Assembly (NCBI RefSeq): GCF_013034685.1
Contig: NZ_WQGO01000003.1
Location: 620,001 to 684,000, forward strand
Reading direction: 5' to 3'
Source of the DNA: Ruegeria lacuscaerulensis
Lineage (GTDB): Bacteria; Pseudomonadota; Alphaproteobacteria; Rhodobacterales; Rhodobacteraceae
Length of the DNA stretch: 64,000 nt
Shown: positions 26,776 through 34,605 of the stretch, in pieces
Position numbering within the stretch: position 1 is the first letter of the stretch
How the letters are laid out: each line of letters starts with the position of its first letter
The notes under the pieces: generated by a model
Databases searched by the model: none
What the model was told of the DNA's origin: nothing
What the model saw: only the letters and a program-made list of their open reading frames with translations
Program-made: the position numbers and the translations under genes

Positions 26776-28026
26776 CTAGTGCAGGTTGGGCTGGTTGCCC
26801 GCGCCTTTTTCGTCGATCATCCGACCGGTGCGGAACCGGTCCAGACGATAGGCGGTGGCAACGGGGTGCGGTTCATCTTTCGCCAGCAAATGCGCAAAGC
26901 AATAGCCCGAGGCAGGCGTGGCCTTGAACCCGCCGTAGCACCAGCCGCCATTGAAATAGAGCCCCTGAACCGGGGTGCGGTCGATGATAGGTGAGCCATC
27001 CATCGACATGTCCATCACACCGCCCCACATCCGCAGCAAGCGCGCGCGGCCGATCATGGGCATCAGCGCCATGCCGCCCTCGCACACATCCTCGACCACG
27101 GGTAGGTTGCCGCGTTGGGCATAGGTGTTATAGCCGTCGATATCGCCGCCAAAGACCAGACCGCCCTTGTCGGATTGGCTGACGTAGAAATGCCCCGCAC
27201 CAAAGGTGATGACGCTGGGCAGAACGGGCTTCAACCCCTCGGACACAAACGCCTGCAACACATGGCTTTCAATGGGCAAACGCATCCCGGCCATGCCCAT
27301 CACGCGGCCCGAGTTTCCAGCGACCGCACAGCCCACTTTGCTGGCTCCGATAAAGCCTTTTGAGGTTTCGACGCCCAGGCAGGTGCCATTTTCAATCCGC
27401 AGGCCCGTGACCTCGCAATTCTGGATTATGTCGACCCCGTGCAAATCCGCCGACCGCGCATAACCCCAAGCCACCGCGTCATGGCGGGCCGTGCCCGCGC
27501 GGCGCTGGACCAAACCGCCTTTGATGGGAAAGCGGGCGTCGTCAAAATTCAGATAGGGATGTTCGGCCCGTACCTGATCGGCGTCCAGCAGTTCCGCATC
27601 CGCACCGTTCAGGATCATCGCATTGCCGCGCCGCGTATAGGCGTCGCGCTGGCCGTCCGTGTGGAACAGGTTGATGATCCCGCGCTGGCTCATCATAGCG
27701 TTATAGTTGACGTCCTGCTCCAGCCCCTCCCACAGTTTCAGCGAGAATTCGTAGAAGGGCTCATTCCCGTCCAGCATGTAGTTCGAGCGCACAATCGTCG
27801 TGTTGCGCCCAACATTGCCGCCCCCGATCCAGCCTTTCTCGACCACTGCCACATTGCGCTGGCCGTAGACCTTGGACAGGTAATGTGCCGTTGCCAGACC
27901 GTGACCGCCGCCGCCAATGATGATGACGTCGTAATGAGGTTTTGGGTCAGGCTCGCGCCAGACCGGTTTCCAGCCCTTATGGCCGGTCAGTGCCTCTTTG
28001 ATGACTCGAAAGCCGGAATATCGCAT
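26776..28026 (-). CDS. soxB: Sarcosine oxidase beta subunit
   Basis: Catalytic flavoprotein subunit, 416 residues. It oxidises sarcosine to glycine and a methylene group, giving H2O2. The FAD motif is DVIIIGGGGHGLATAHYLSK (Gly residues 38-43), followed by GGGNVGRNTTIVRSNY. His182 in RRAGTARHDAVAWGYAR corresponds to the histidine that carries covalent FMN in characterised enzymes. It is the first gene of soxBDAG; the 253-bp gap upstream, shared with the divergent DUF1989 gene, holds a dyad near 28.1 kb. Substrate could come from creatinase encoded 11 kb away. Confidence 0.96.
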   Translation of the reverse strand: MRYSGFRVIKEALTGHKGWKPVWREPDPKPHYDVIIIGGGGHGLATAHYLSKVYGQRNVAVVEKGWIGGGNVGRNTTIVRSNYMLDGNEPFYEFSLKLWEGLEQDVNYNAMMSQRGIINLFHTDGQRDAYTRRGNAMILNGADAELLDADQVRAEHPYLNFDDARFPIKGGLVQRRAGTARHDAVAWGYARSADLHGVDIIQNCEVTGLRIENGTCLGVETSKGFIGASKVGCAVAGNSGRVMGMAGMRLPIESHVLQAFVSEGLKPVLPSVITFGAGHFYVSQSDKGGLVFGGDIDGYNTYAQRGNLPVVEDVCEGGMALMPMIGRARLLRMWGGVMDMSMDGSPIIDRTPVQGLYFNGGWCYGGFKATPASGYCFAHLLAKDEPHPVATAYRLDRFRTGRMIDEKGAGNQPNLH

Positions 28027-28091
28027 GAATCGGACCTTTTTTTACAGAATTCATTATTTTGGTGCGGTTGGGTATCCTCAGATGCGACATC

Positions 28092-28110
28092 GGTCTGTCT
28101 GAATCAGACC
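28092..28110. promoter_or_regulatory. Dyad in the soxB-DUF1989 intergenic region, possible operator
   Basis: GGTCTG, seven bases, CAGACC form a perfect 6+7+6 inverted repeat with a second dyad nested in it (GTCTG AAT CAGAC). It lies 66 bp upstream of the soxB start in a 253-bp divergent promoter region and may be a regulator site. The link to the GbdR-like protein is only a guess. Confidence 0.4.
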
Positions 28111-28279
28111 CAAGTATCTGAATGATGAACCGATGGTGGGGGGTAACACTCAGGTTGCCTAAGGTTGTTTGCGGCCTCGCCAAACTCTCCGACCTACTTC
28201 GACAGCAATCATAACATAAGTGCAGATAGCGCAGCTGTTGATGATGCGCTAAACCTGTGGAAACACAGGGAGAGCAGGC

Positions 28280-29146
28280 ATGAAACTGAAGGCGCCGAAT
28301 TTCACAGCACCGGTAGATGCGGTCGTCCGTCAGAGCCTGCCTCCGGTCATCTGCTACCCGCCGGATAGTTTGCCGCAACCCGACATCGCCGGGCTGAATG
28401 CTCTTCGACAGGGGGCGAAGAAAACGGCCGAGGCGACGGCGGCCCCGCGCGATGCAGTTTGTGTCGAGGTGCCCGCAGGGGCCTTTCTGCGCGTGCTTTC
28501 GGTGGATGGCCCACAGGTGGGCGATCTGAACATGTGGAACAAACATGACCTGACCGAGCGGTTTTATTCGGGTAAAACCCGCGCTTTGCACGGTACGCAT
28601 TTGTCCACCGGCGACCGTATGTGGTCTAGCTTTCCCAACATGCGCCCGATGGCGACCATCGTCGGAGACACGCTGGACTGGTATGGGTTCGATGCCTACG
28701 GAGGATCGGTCCATGACGTGATCGGGACGCGCTGTGATCCTTATACGGGACGGTTGCTGTCGGGGGACGACTATCACTATTGCTGCCATTCGAACCTGAC
28801 CCGCGCCTTGGCCGATCATTGCGACCTGCCGCTGCACGAGGCCGAGATGCATGTGCATGATGTGCTGAATGTCTTCATGTGTACCGGCTTTACCCGCGAC
28901 ACAGGGCAGTATTTCATGAAGGCCAGCCCGGTGCGCCCCGGCGACTATCTGGAATTCTACGCCGAGATTGACCTGATCGTGGGTCTATCGGCCTGTCCCG
29001 GCGGCGATTGTTCATCCGAGCATTCGTCAGACGTGGCCGCCTGCTATCCGCTGGTGATGGAGGTCTATGATCCCGGCGAGGATGTCCGCGCGGCCCATGT
29101 TCAGCCCGCGCGGTCCGCCTATGATCGGACGCACGGCACGGGCTAG
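28280..29146 (+). CDS. DUF1989 (urea-carboxylase-associated type) protein
   Basis: A 288-residue protein of the DUF1989 fold. Landmarks are VCVEVPAGAFLRVLSVDGPQVGDLNMWN, FYSGKTRALHGTHLSTGD and ending motifs SACPGGDCSSEHS. DUF1989 members include the subunits of carboxyguanidine deiminase and urea-carboxylase-associated proteins, which act on urea- or guanidine-like carbons; the enzyme here is not one of those pairs. Cysteines and histidines in YCCHSNLTRAL and CPGGDC could bind a metal. It is transcribed away from soxB, and its stop overlaps the stop of the convergent deacylase gene (CTAG). A role in the creatine/guanidino block is inferred. Confidence 0.75.
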   Translation: MKLKAPNFTAPVDAVVRQSLPPVICYPPDSLPQPDIAGLNALRQGAKKTAEATAAPRDAVCVEVPAGAFLRVLSVDGPQVGDLNMWNKHDLTERFYSGKTRALHGTHLSTGDRMWSSFPNMRPMATIVGDTLDWYGFDAYGGSVHDVIGTRCDPYTGRLLSGDDYHYCCHSNLTRALADHCDLPLHEAEMHVHDVLNVFMCTGFTRDTGQYFMKASPVRPGDYLEFYAEIDLIVGLSACPGGDCSSEHSSDVAACYPLVMEVYDPGEDVRAAHVQPARSAYDRTHGTG

Positions 29147-30300
29147 GCGGTCAGGCGGCGGCCCAGACGGTCCAGCATCCGGCAACACAGGTCCAGCTGC
29201 TCGATCTCGACATATTCGTCGGCCTTGTGCGCTTGGGTGATTGAGCCCGGCCCACAGACGATGGCGTGAACGCCAAGCTGCTGGAACAGACCGGCCTCGG
29301 TGGCGAAGGCTACAGTGCCTGTGCCGTTGGCGCCGGTCAGTTCGGCCACCAATTTGCGGGCAGCGTTGTCCTCCATCGGCTCCAACCCCTGAACTTCGGC
29401 GACGACGTCCTGCGTGATGCTGGCTTCGGGGTGAACGGCCTGCATTTCGGGTAGTAGCGTGTAGTTAATGTAGTCGCTGAGCGTCTGGTTAACGAGATCG
29501 GCGTCGCTGGCCTGAACCGGGCGCATTTCCCAGCCGATCTCGGCCTTGCTGGCGATCACATTATGCGCGACGCCGCTATTGAAGAACCCGACATTGATCG
29601 TGGTCCATGGGGGTTCAAACGCGCTGCCCGCCGGTGCGCGCGATTTCAAAATATGGCGCAGTTCAAGCAACTTGCCCACATAACGCGCGGCGTATTCAGC
29701 GGCATTCACGCCGTCATCCGGGGCCGAGCTGTGACCTTCCAGCCCGGTAAAGCGCGTGGTGTATTCAAAGCAACCCTTATGGCCTTCGATCACCCGCATT
29801 TCGGTCGGTTCGCCGATGATGGCAATGTCGGGCACGATGCCACGATGGGACAGGTCATTGACCAGATTCTGCGCGCCCAGACACCCGGTTTCCTCGTCAT
29901 AGGTAAAGGCGAAATGCAGCGGTTGGGTCAGTTTGCCGGCGTCCAACCCTTCGGCAAAGGCCAGAGTCGCGGCGATGAACCCTTTCATATCGCAGGAGCC
30001 GCGCCCATACAGGCGGCCATCACGCTCGACCATTTCGAACGGGTCCGAGGTCCAGTCCTGATCGGCCACCGGCACCACATCCGTATGACCAGACAGCAGG
30101 ATACCTCCGGGTATGTCAGGCCCGAGTGTTGCAAAGACGTTGGCCTTCTTGCCCGTCGCATCGCGCGTTTCGATACAGCGCGCACCCAGAGCCTCAAGCC
30201 GGTCGGTCAGATAGCGGATAATCTCAAGATTGCTGTCGGCCGAGACCGTCTCAAACGCGATCAGATCGGCTAGAATGTCTTTGGTTCGTTTAAGGGTCAT
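29143..30300 (-). CDS. argE: M20 family deacylase, ArgE-like
   Basis: A zinc-dependent amidase of 385 residues that resembles acetylornithine deacetylase: LLSGHTDVVPVADQDW, GRGSCDMKGFIAATLAFAEG, YDEETGCLGAQN with the catalytic Glu, and a dimerisation domain starting GCFEYTTRFTGLEGHSSAPDDG. It could release an acetyl group from an N-acetylated diamino acid. It overlaps the upstream M24 gene by four bases (ATGA), and that partner is an ectoine-hydrolase-like enzyme. An acetyl-diaminobutyrate-type substrate is therefore at least as likely as acetylornithine. I chose the ATG at 30300, which forms the overlap. Confidence 0.85.
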   Translation of the reverse strand: MTLKRTKDILADLIAFETVSADSNLEIIRYLTDRLEALGARCIETRDATGKKANVFATLGPDIPGGILLSGHTDVVPVADQDWTSDPFEMVERDGRLYGRGSCDMKGFIAATLAFAEGLDAGKLTQPLHFAFTYDEETGCLGAQNLVNDLSHRGIVPDIAIIGEPTEMRVIEGHKGCFEYTTRFTGLEGHSSAPDDGVNAAEYAARYVGKLLELRHILKSRAPAGSAFEPPWTTINVGFFNSGVAHNVIASKAEIGWEMRPVQASDADLVNQTLSDYINYTLLPEMQAVHPEASITQDVVAEVQGLEPMEDNAARKLVAELTGANGTGTVAFATEAGLFQQLGVHAIVCGPGSITQAHKADEYVEIEQLDLCCRMLDRLGRRLTA

Positions 30301-31481
30301 GGTTTCACGAACAGCTTTCTTGGACGGTTGCAGAGACATTCGGCGGGTCCGGTTTCGGTGATCAGGATGGTCTCAGTGATCTCAAGTCCCCAGTCGTCCA
30401 TCCAAAGACCCGGCATAAAGTGGAACGTCATGCCGGGTTCCAGCACGGTTTCGTCTTCCGCGCGCAACGATATGGTGCGTTCCCCCCAATCGGGCGGATA
30501 GCTGAGGCCCACCGGATAGCCGCAGCGCGCACCGCGCTCGATTCCGGCGCGTTCCAGCGGAGCGGCCAGCGCAAGGGCGATGTCGCGGGCCTTATTGCCC
30601 GCACGGGCGGCATTCAAACCTGCCTCAAGTCCCTCCACCAGCGCGGCTTCGGCCCGTTGCAGGTGGTCTGGGGGCTGGCCCAGAAAGACCGACCGGCAGA
30701 AGGGCGCGTGATAACGGCGATAGCAGCCGGACAGTTCGAAAAACGTGCATTCGCCGGATTTAAAGGGCGCGCCGTCCCATGTCAGATGCGGCGCGGCGGC
30801 ATCGGACCCTGAAGGCAGCAGGGGCACGATCGCGGCAAAGTCCCCCCAATCCTCACCCACGCCCGAGATCGCATCATGGTAAATCTGCGCCACCAGTTCG
30901 TTCTTGCGCAAGCCGGGTTCGATCCGTTCAATCACGCCATCAATCACATGTTCCGAAATCCGCGCAGCTTTGCGCATCAGGGCGATCTCTTCACCGGATT
31001 TCACGGCACGCTGCCAGTTCACCAAAGCGTTGCCATCGACCAACGTGGCCTGAGGCAATTCGGCTGCCAATGTCAGATGCGCCTTGGCCGAGTAATAGTA
31101 ATTGTCCAACTCAACCCCGATACGCGCCTGCCCAAGGCCACTCTCAACCAGCAACTGAGCGAGGTCTTGCATCGGGTGCCGCTCTGTTGATTGAACATAG
31201 CCATCCGCATAGTTGTGAATGCGGTCATCGCTCATCCAGACCGTGCGCCGCGCGCCGTTGGCGTCCTGATTGCGGCCCCACCAGATTGGATCAGTATCGT
31301 GTAGGACGACGACGCCCTGATGCACGTAAAAGGACCAGCCCTCATACCCGGTCAGCCACGTAATGTTTGACGGGTCCTGTATGAACAGCGCGTCCAATCC
31401 GGCGTCAGCCATGGCCGTACGTGTCTTGGCAAGCCTGCGATCGTATTCGGCGCGGGTGAAGGCCGGATTGGCATGGGGCAT
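30297..31481 (-). CDS. M24 hydrolase, ectoine-hydrolase-like (DoeA/EutD type)
   Basis: A creatinase-fold protein of 394 residues. Segments such as DPSNITWLTGYEGWSFYVHQ, STERHPMQDLA, VNWQRAVKSGEE, GLSYPPDWGERTISL and WGLEITETILIT closely recall DoeA/EutD, which opens the ring of ectoine. The metal-binding Asp pair of aminopeptidase P is missing (FFELSGCYRRYHAPFCRS), as in DoeA. None of the other usual ectoine genes (uehABC or teaABC uptake, doeB, doeC, doeD, asnC regulator) is in the window. Either ectoine breakdown is split over loci or this paralogue opens another ring. It starts an operon with the M20 deacylase. Confidence 0.82.
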   Translation of the reverse strand: MPHANPAFTRAEYDRRLAKTRTAMADAGLDALFIQDPSNITWLTGYEGWSFYVHQGVVVLHDTDPIWWGRNQDANGARRTVWMSDDRIHNYADGYVQSTERHPMQDLAQLLVESGLGQARIGVELDNYYYSAKAHLTLAAELPQATLVDGNALVNWQRAVKSGEEIALMRKAARISEHVIDGVIERIEPGLRKNELVAQIYHDAISGVGEDWGDFAAIVPLLPSGSDAAAPHLTWDGAPFKSGECTFFELSGCYRRYHAPFCRSVFLGQPPDHLQRAEAALVEGLEAGLNAARAGNKARDIALALAAPLERAGIERGARCGYPVGLSYPPDWGERTISLRAEDETVLEPGMTFHFMPGLWMDDWGLEITETILITETGPAECLCNRPRKLFVKP

Positions 31482-31567
31482 GAGGCGCTCCTATCGCGAT
31501 GGAGTTTCCGTTGACAGAACGGGACGAATGCAGTCACGTCAATGGGCAACTCAGGAAAGATACCCCA

Positions 31568-32611
31568 GTGAAGATCACCCTCAATCCCCATCGCGGCGGG
31601 CAGAAACTCGCCGGCTCTGCTCCGTACCCTTCTATAAATGCTGCTCGTGTAGCGGATCTTCTGGCGCAATGTCCGGCGGCGGGGGAAACCGCTTTGGTCG
31701 ATGCCAAGGGGCTGGCCGATGTGGCGAATCTGTGGATCAAGGACGAGCGCGGACGCATGAATCTTGGGTCGTTCAAGGCCCTTGGCGCGGCCTATGTGAT
31801 TGCACGACATGCTGCGGATGTGTCGGATTTGCCTGCCGAAACAACGCTTAGCGGCCGGACCTATGTCACCGCCAGCGCCGGAAACCACGGGATGAGCGTC
31901 GCCGCCGGGGCGCGGATATTCGGCGCGGATGCGGTCGTCTATATCGCCGAGACCGTGCCCGAAGGCTTTGCTGACCGCCTGAGGGCGCAAAACGCAACGG
32001 TCGTGCGACACGGCGTGGACTATGCCGCCAGCATGCAAGCTGCTAGTCAGGCCGCGCAGGATAACGGCTGGACTTTGCTGTCCGACAGCTCTTGGGAGGG
32101 GTATTTTGAACTGCCCCACACTCTGATGGAAGGCTATCTTCAAATGGCGGCCGAGGCCGTGCGTCAATGCCCCGAGGTGCCGACGCATATCATGCTGCAA
32201 GCCGGTGTTGGCGGTTTGGCCGGGGCGGTCGCGGCCTATGCCCGGCATGTCTGGGGCGATGCGCCCCGGATCATCGTCGTCGAACCCGACGCCGCGCCCG
32301 CCCTGCAAGCCAGTATCGAGGCCGGAGCTTGCGTCTTTGCCGACGGCCCGGACAGCATCATGGGGCGATTGGATTGCAAAGAGCCTTCGCTGATTGCTTT
32401 GAACGGATTGGCGCGGGACGCCGATGTGTTCCTGACTTTGACGGATGATGAGGTCGCGCAACACCTGCCCGCGATGTCGGAGGCCGGTGTGGCCACAACG
32501 GCATCTGGCGGCGCAGGCGTGGCCGCCGTCATGAACCCGCACGTTCGCGCCGAACTGGGTATCGGTCCCGACGCACGGGTCTTGTGTTTTTTGTCCGAGG
32601 TCGCGGAATGA
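31568..32611 (+). CDS. Diaminopropionate-ammonia-lyase-like PLP enzyme
   Basis: PLP fold type II, 348 residues. LWIKDERGRMNLGSFKALG (PLP Lys70), GWTLLSDSSWEGYFELP and THIMLQAGVGGLAGAVAAY follow diaminopropionate ammonia-lyase (YgeX), which splits 2,3-diaminopropionate into pyruvate and ammonia. Characterised enzymes have DGNHG at the substrate loop; here residues 103-108 read SAGNHG, as in threonine dehydratases, so the catalytic Asp for the D-isomer is absent. The GTG at 31568 follows AGGAAAG; the frame upstream has no ribosome site. It overlaps the next gene (ATGA). The substrate is probably a 2,3-diamino or beta-substituted amino acid. Confidence 0.8.
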   Translation: MKITLNPHRGGQKLAGSAPYPSINAARVADLLAQCPAAGETALVDAKGLADVANLWIKDERGRMNLGSFKALGAAYVIARHAADVSDLPAETTLSGRTYVTASAGNHGMSVAAGARIFGADAVVYIAETVPEGFADRLRAQNATVVRHGVDYAASMQAASQAAQDNGWTLLSDSSWEGYFELPHTLMEGYLQMAAEAVRQCPEVPTHIMLQAGVGGLAGAVAAYARHVWGDAPRIIVVEPDAAPALQASIEAGACVFADGPDSIMGRLDCKEPSLIALNGLARDADVFLTLTDDEVAQHLPAMSEAGVATTASGGAGVAAVMNPHVRAELGIGPDARVLCFLSEVAE

Positions 32612-33753
32612 GGGGGTTTGACTCCGCCGAGTTTCAAGCGCGGCTGACGCGCGCGCAAGACAGGATGGCCGAAGCGGGCCTGTCTGCCTTGCTGCTGACC
32701 ACTGAGCCCGAGATTCGTTATTTCACCGGCTACCTGACCCGGTTCTGGGAAAGCCCGACGCGGCCTTGGTTTCTGATCGTCCCGGCCAGCGGGAAACCTA
32801 TCGCGGTCATCCCCTCGATCGGGGCTGCTTTGATGGGCCAAACCTGGGTCGAAGATATCCGTAGCTGGAGCGCGCCGGACCTGTCGGATGACGGGGTCAG
32901 CCTGTTGGCCGAGACTTTGAGTGAGGTCACTCCGGCTGACGCGACAATCGGCGTGCCGGATGGACATGAAACTCATGTCCGGATGCCTATGGCGGACTTG
33001 CTGCGGCTTCAGACGCAATTGGGGTCGCGGAAAGTCTCGGGCGATGCTGGGATTCTGCGAACCCTGCGCATGATTAAATCCGAAGCCGAGATATCCAAGA
33101 TCGAAACCGCCTGTGCCATAGCCGGGCGCGCATTTCAGCGCGTGCCCAAGATTGCCGGGCGCGGGGTCTCGATTGATCAGGTCTTTCGCCAGTTTCAGAT
33201 GCTGTGCCTTGAGGAAGGCGCGGACTGGGTACCTTACCTTGCGGGCGGGGCCGAGCAGGGTGGCTATATCGACGTCATTTCACCCGCTCCGGAAAGCGAG
33301 ATGAGTGATGGCGATGTTCTCATGCTGGATACCGGTTTGGTGTGGGATGGGTATTTCTGCGACTACGACCGCAACTGGGCGGTCGGCGCGCCCACGGACG
33401 CGGTGCGCAGGGCCTATGCGGCGCTAATCGACGCCTCGGACAACGCATTTCAAATCGCGCGCCCGGGGGCCACTGCGTCGGACCTGTTTCATGCTATGAA
33501 TGACGTTCTGTCCCGCCACAACGCCGATACCGGGGCCGGAAGGCTGGGGCACGGGCTGGGGATGTCGCTGACCGAATGGCCGTCATTGATCCCGTCTGAT
33601 CACACGGTGCTTGAACCCGGCATGGTACTGACGCTTGAACCGGGCATTGCGGTTGGCGGCAAAATCCTAGTGCATGAGGAAAACATCGTCATCAATGACG
33701 GTGCGCCGCGCTTCCTCAGTCCACGCGTTGGGCCGGAGTTGCCTGTGATATGA
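32608..33753 (+). CDS. M24 family metallohydrolase (aminopeptidase P / creatinase fold)
   Basis: A 381-residue pita-bread enzyme that keeps all five metal ligands: Asp241 (MLDTG), Asp252 (CDYDR), His315 (GHGLG), Glu344 (LEPGI) and Glu357 (HEENI). The N-terminal creatinase-like domain begins around RLTRAQDRMAEAGLSALLLT. Unlike its two M24 neighbours in this window it should be a dinuclear metal enzyme. It could be an Xaa-Pro-type peptidase or an amide hydrolase for a small molecule. Both ends overlap neighbours by four bases, so it works with the DAPAL-like lyase and the racemase-like protein. Confidence 0.85.
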   Translation: MRGFDSAEFQARLTRAQDRMAEAGLSALLLTTEPEIRYFTGYLTRFWESPTRPWFLIVPASGKPIAVIPSIGAALMGQTWVEDIRSWSAPDLSDDGVSLLAETLSEVTPADATIGVPDGHETHVRMPMADLLRLQTQLGSRKVSGDAGILRTLRMIKSEAEISKIETACAIAGRAFQRVPKIAGRGVSIDQVFRQFQMLCLEEGADWVPYLAGGAEQGGYIDVISPAPESEMSDGDVLMLDTGLVWDGYFCDYDRNWAVGAPTDAVRRAYAALIDASDNAFQIARPGATASDLFHAMNDVLSRHNADTGAGRLGHGLGMSLTEWPSLIPSDHTVLEPGMVLTLEPGIAVGGKILVHEENIVINDGAPRFLSPRVGPELPVI

Positions 33754-34457
33754 GTTACTTACCTTACGAACTGGAACCAGACGATCCACAGGTCACACCG
33801 ATGGGTCTGATCGTTCTGCAAACGGATGAAACGATCGAACCCGAGTTCAACGCCTATTTCTCGGACCGTCGCGCGCCGATTTACGTGTCCAGAATTCCCA
33901 GCGGTCACGAGGTGACAACCGACACCCTGTCGCAAATGGAGGCCGCATTGCCCGCAGCGGCGGATCTGTTGCCGAAGGCGAGGCCCTACAAAGTGGTTGG
34001 CTATGGGTGCACCTCGGCTAGTTCCGTGATTGGCTCGGCTGCCGTTGAGAGAATGGTGCAGAAAACCTGTGCTGCAGCGAGGGTTACGAATCCGCTGCGC
34101 GCGGCGTCTGCTTGCGCTGCGGACAGAGGTGTGTCCAAGTTTGCGCTGTTGTCCCCGTATATCGAAGAAGTGAACGAACCGTTACGCAAAGCCTTTGCTG
34201 AAAACGGGATTGAGATGGGTGTTTTCGGCTCGTTCGGAGAAGCCGAGGAAAGCAAGGTCGTCCGAATCTCACGCGAGTCCGTGGTCGAGGCCGCCGTGCG
34301 GTTGGGAGCTGATTCGGCAGTTGAGGCTGTGTTCCTAAGCTGTACGAATCTAAGAACTTTCGATGCGATACCTGAGATCGAAAATCGGCTGGGAAAACCT
34401 GTTCTGTCCAGCAATCAAAGCCTTGCGTGGCATATGCGGCACCTGAATTCAGCCTGA
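33750..34457 (+). CDS. Asp/Glu racemase / maleate isomerase superfamily protein (EutA-like)
   Basis: A 235-residue protein of the Asp/Glu racemase fold. The two expected catalytic cysteines are visible in VGYGCTSASSVIG and AVFLSCTNLRTFD, spaced as in maleate isomerase, arylmalonate decarboxylase and EutA of the hydroxyectoine cluster. It may invert or isomerise an intermediate made by its operon partners. The start overlaps the stop of the M24 gene (ATGA). Exact reaction unknown. Confidence 0.8.
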   Translation: MSYLPYELEPDDPQVTPMGLIVLQTDETIEPEFNAYFSDRRAPIYVSRIPSGHEVTTDTLSQMEAALPAAADLLPKARPYKVVGYGCTSASSVIGSAAVERMVQKTCAAARVTNPLRAASACAADRGVSKFALLSPYIEEVNEPLRKAFAENGIEMGVFGSFGEAEESKVVRISRESVVEAAVRLGADSAVEAVFLSCTNLRTFDAIPEIENRLGKPVLSSNQSLAWHMRHLNSA

Positions 34458-34514
34458 ATTTCAGGCGGCTGGCGGCGTCATTGACATACTGCTGACATAT
34501 TTTGGTTGCGCGAC

Positions 34515-34585
34515 CTGTCCTGCTTGTCCTTAAATGGTTCGCGAAAGGTCTTTGAGATCCGGATAAACCGGGCAAGCAAGGACAG
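34515..34585 (+). promoter_or_regulatory. Inverted repeat in the leader of the polyamine-type ABC operon
   Basis: CTGTCCTGCTTG (34515-34526) is complementary, with one bulged base, to CAAGCAAGGACAG (34573-34585). The loop is 46 bases and contains a smaller CCGG-ATAAA-CCGG hairpin. The distal arm ends a few bases before the AGGGGAG ribosome site of the ATPase gene at 34606, so folding could control translation start. No known riboswitch class is recognised. Confidence 0.4.
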
Positions 34586-34605
34586 ACAGGGGAGCCAAGT
34601 TGGTA

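Noticed and set aside
31352..32542. 396-codon open frame on the minus strand across the DAPAL-like gene
   Set aside because: Shadow; the plus-strand gene has PLP motifs and overlapping start-stop signals.
34481..34509. TTGACA as -35 box ahead of the importer operon
   Set aside because: No acceptable -10 hexamer at 16-18 bp; kept only as general promoter region.
34458..34605. Guanidine riboswitch in the importer leader
   Set aside because: The typical ACGR loops or ykkC core motifs are not present; only a simple inverted repeat is seen.
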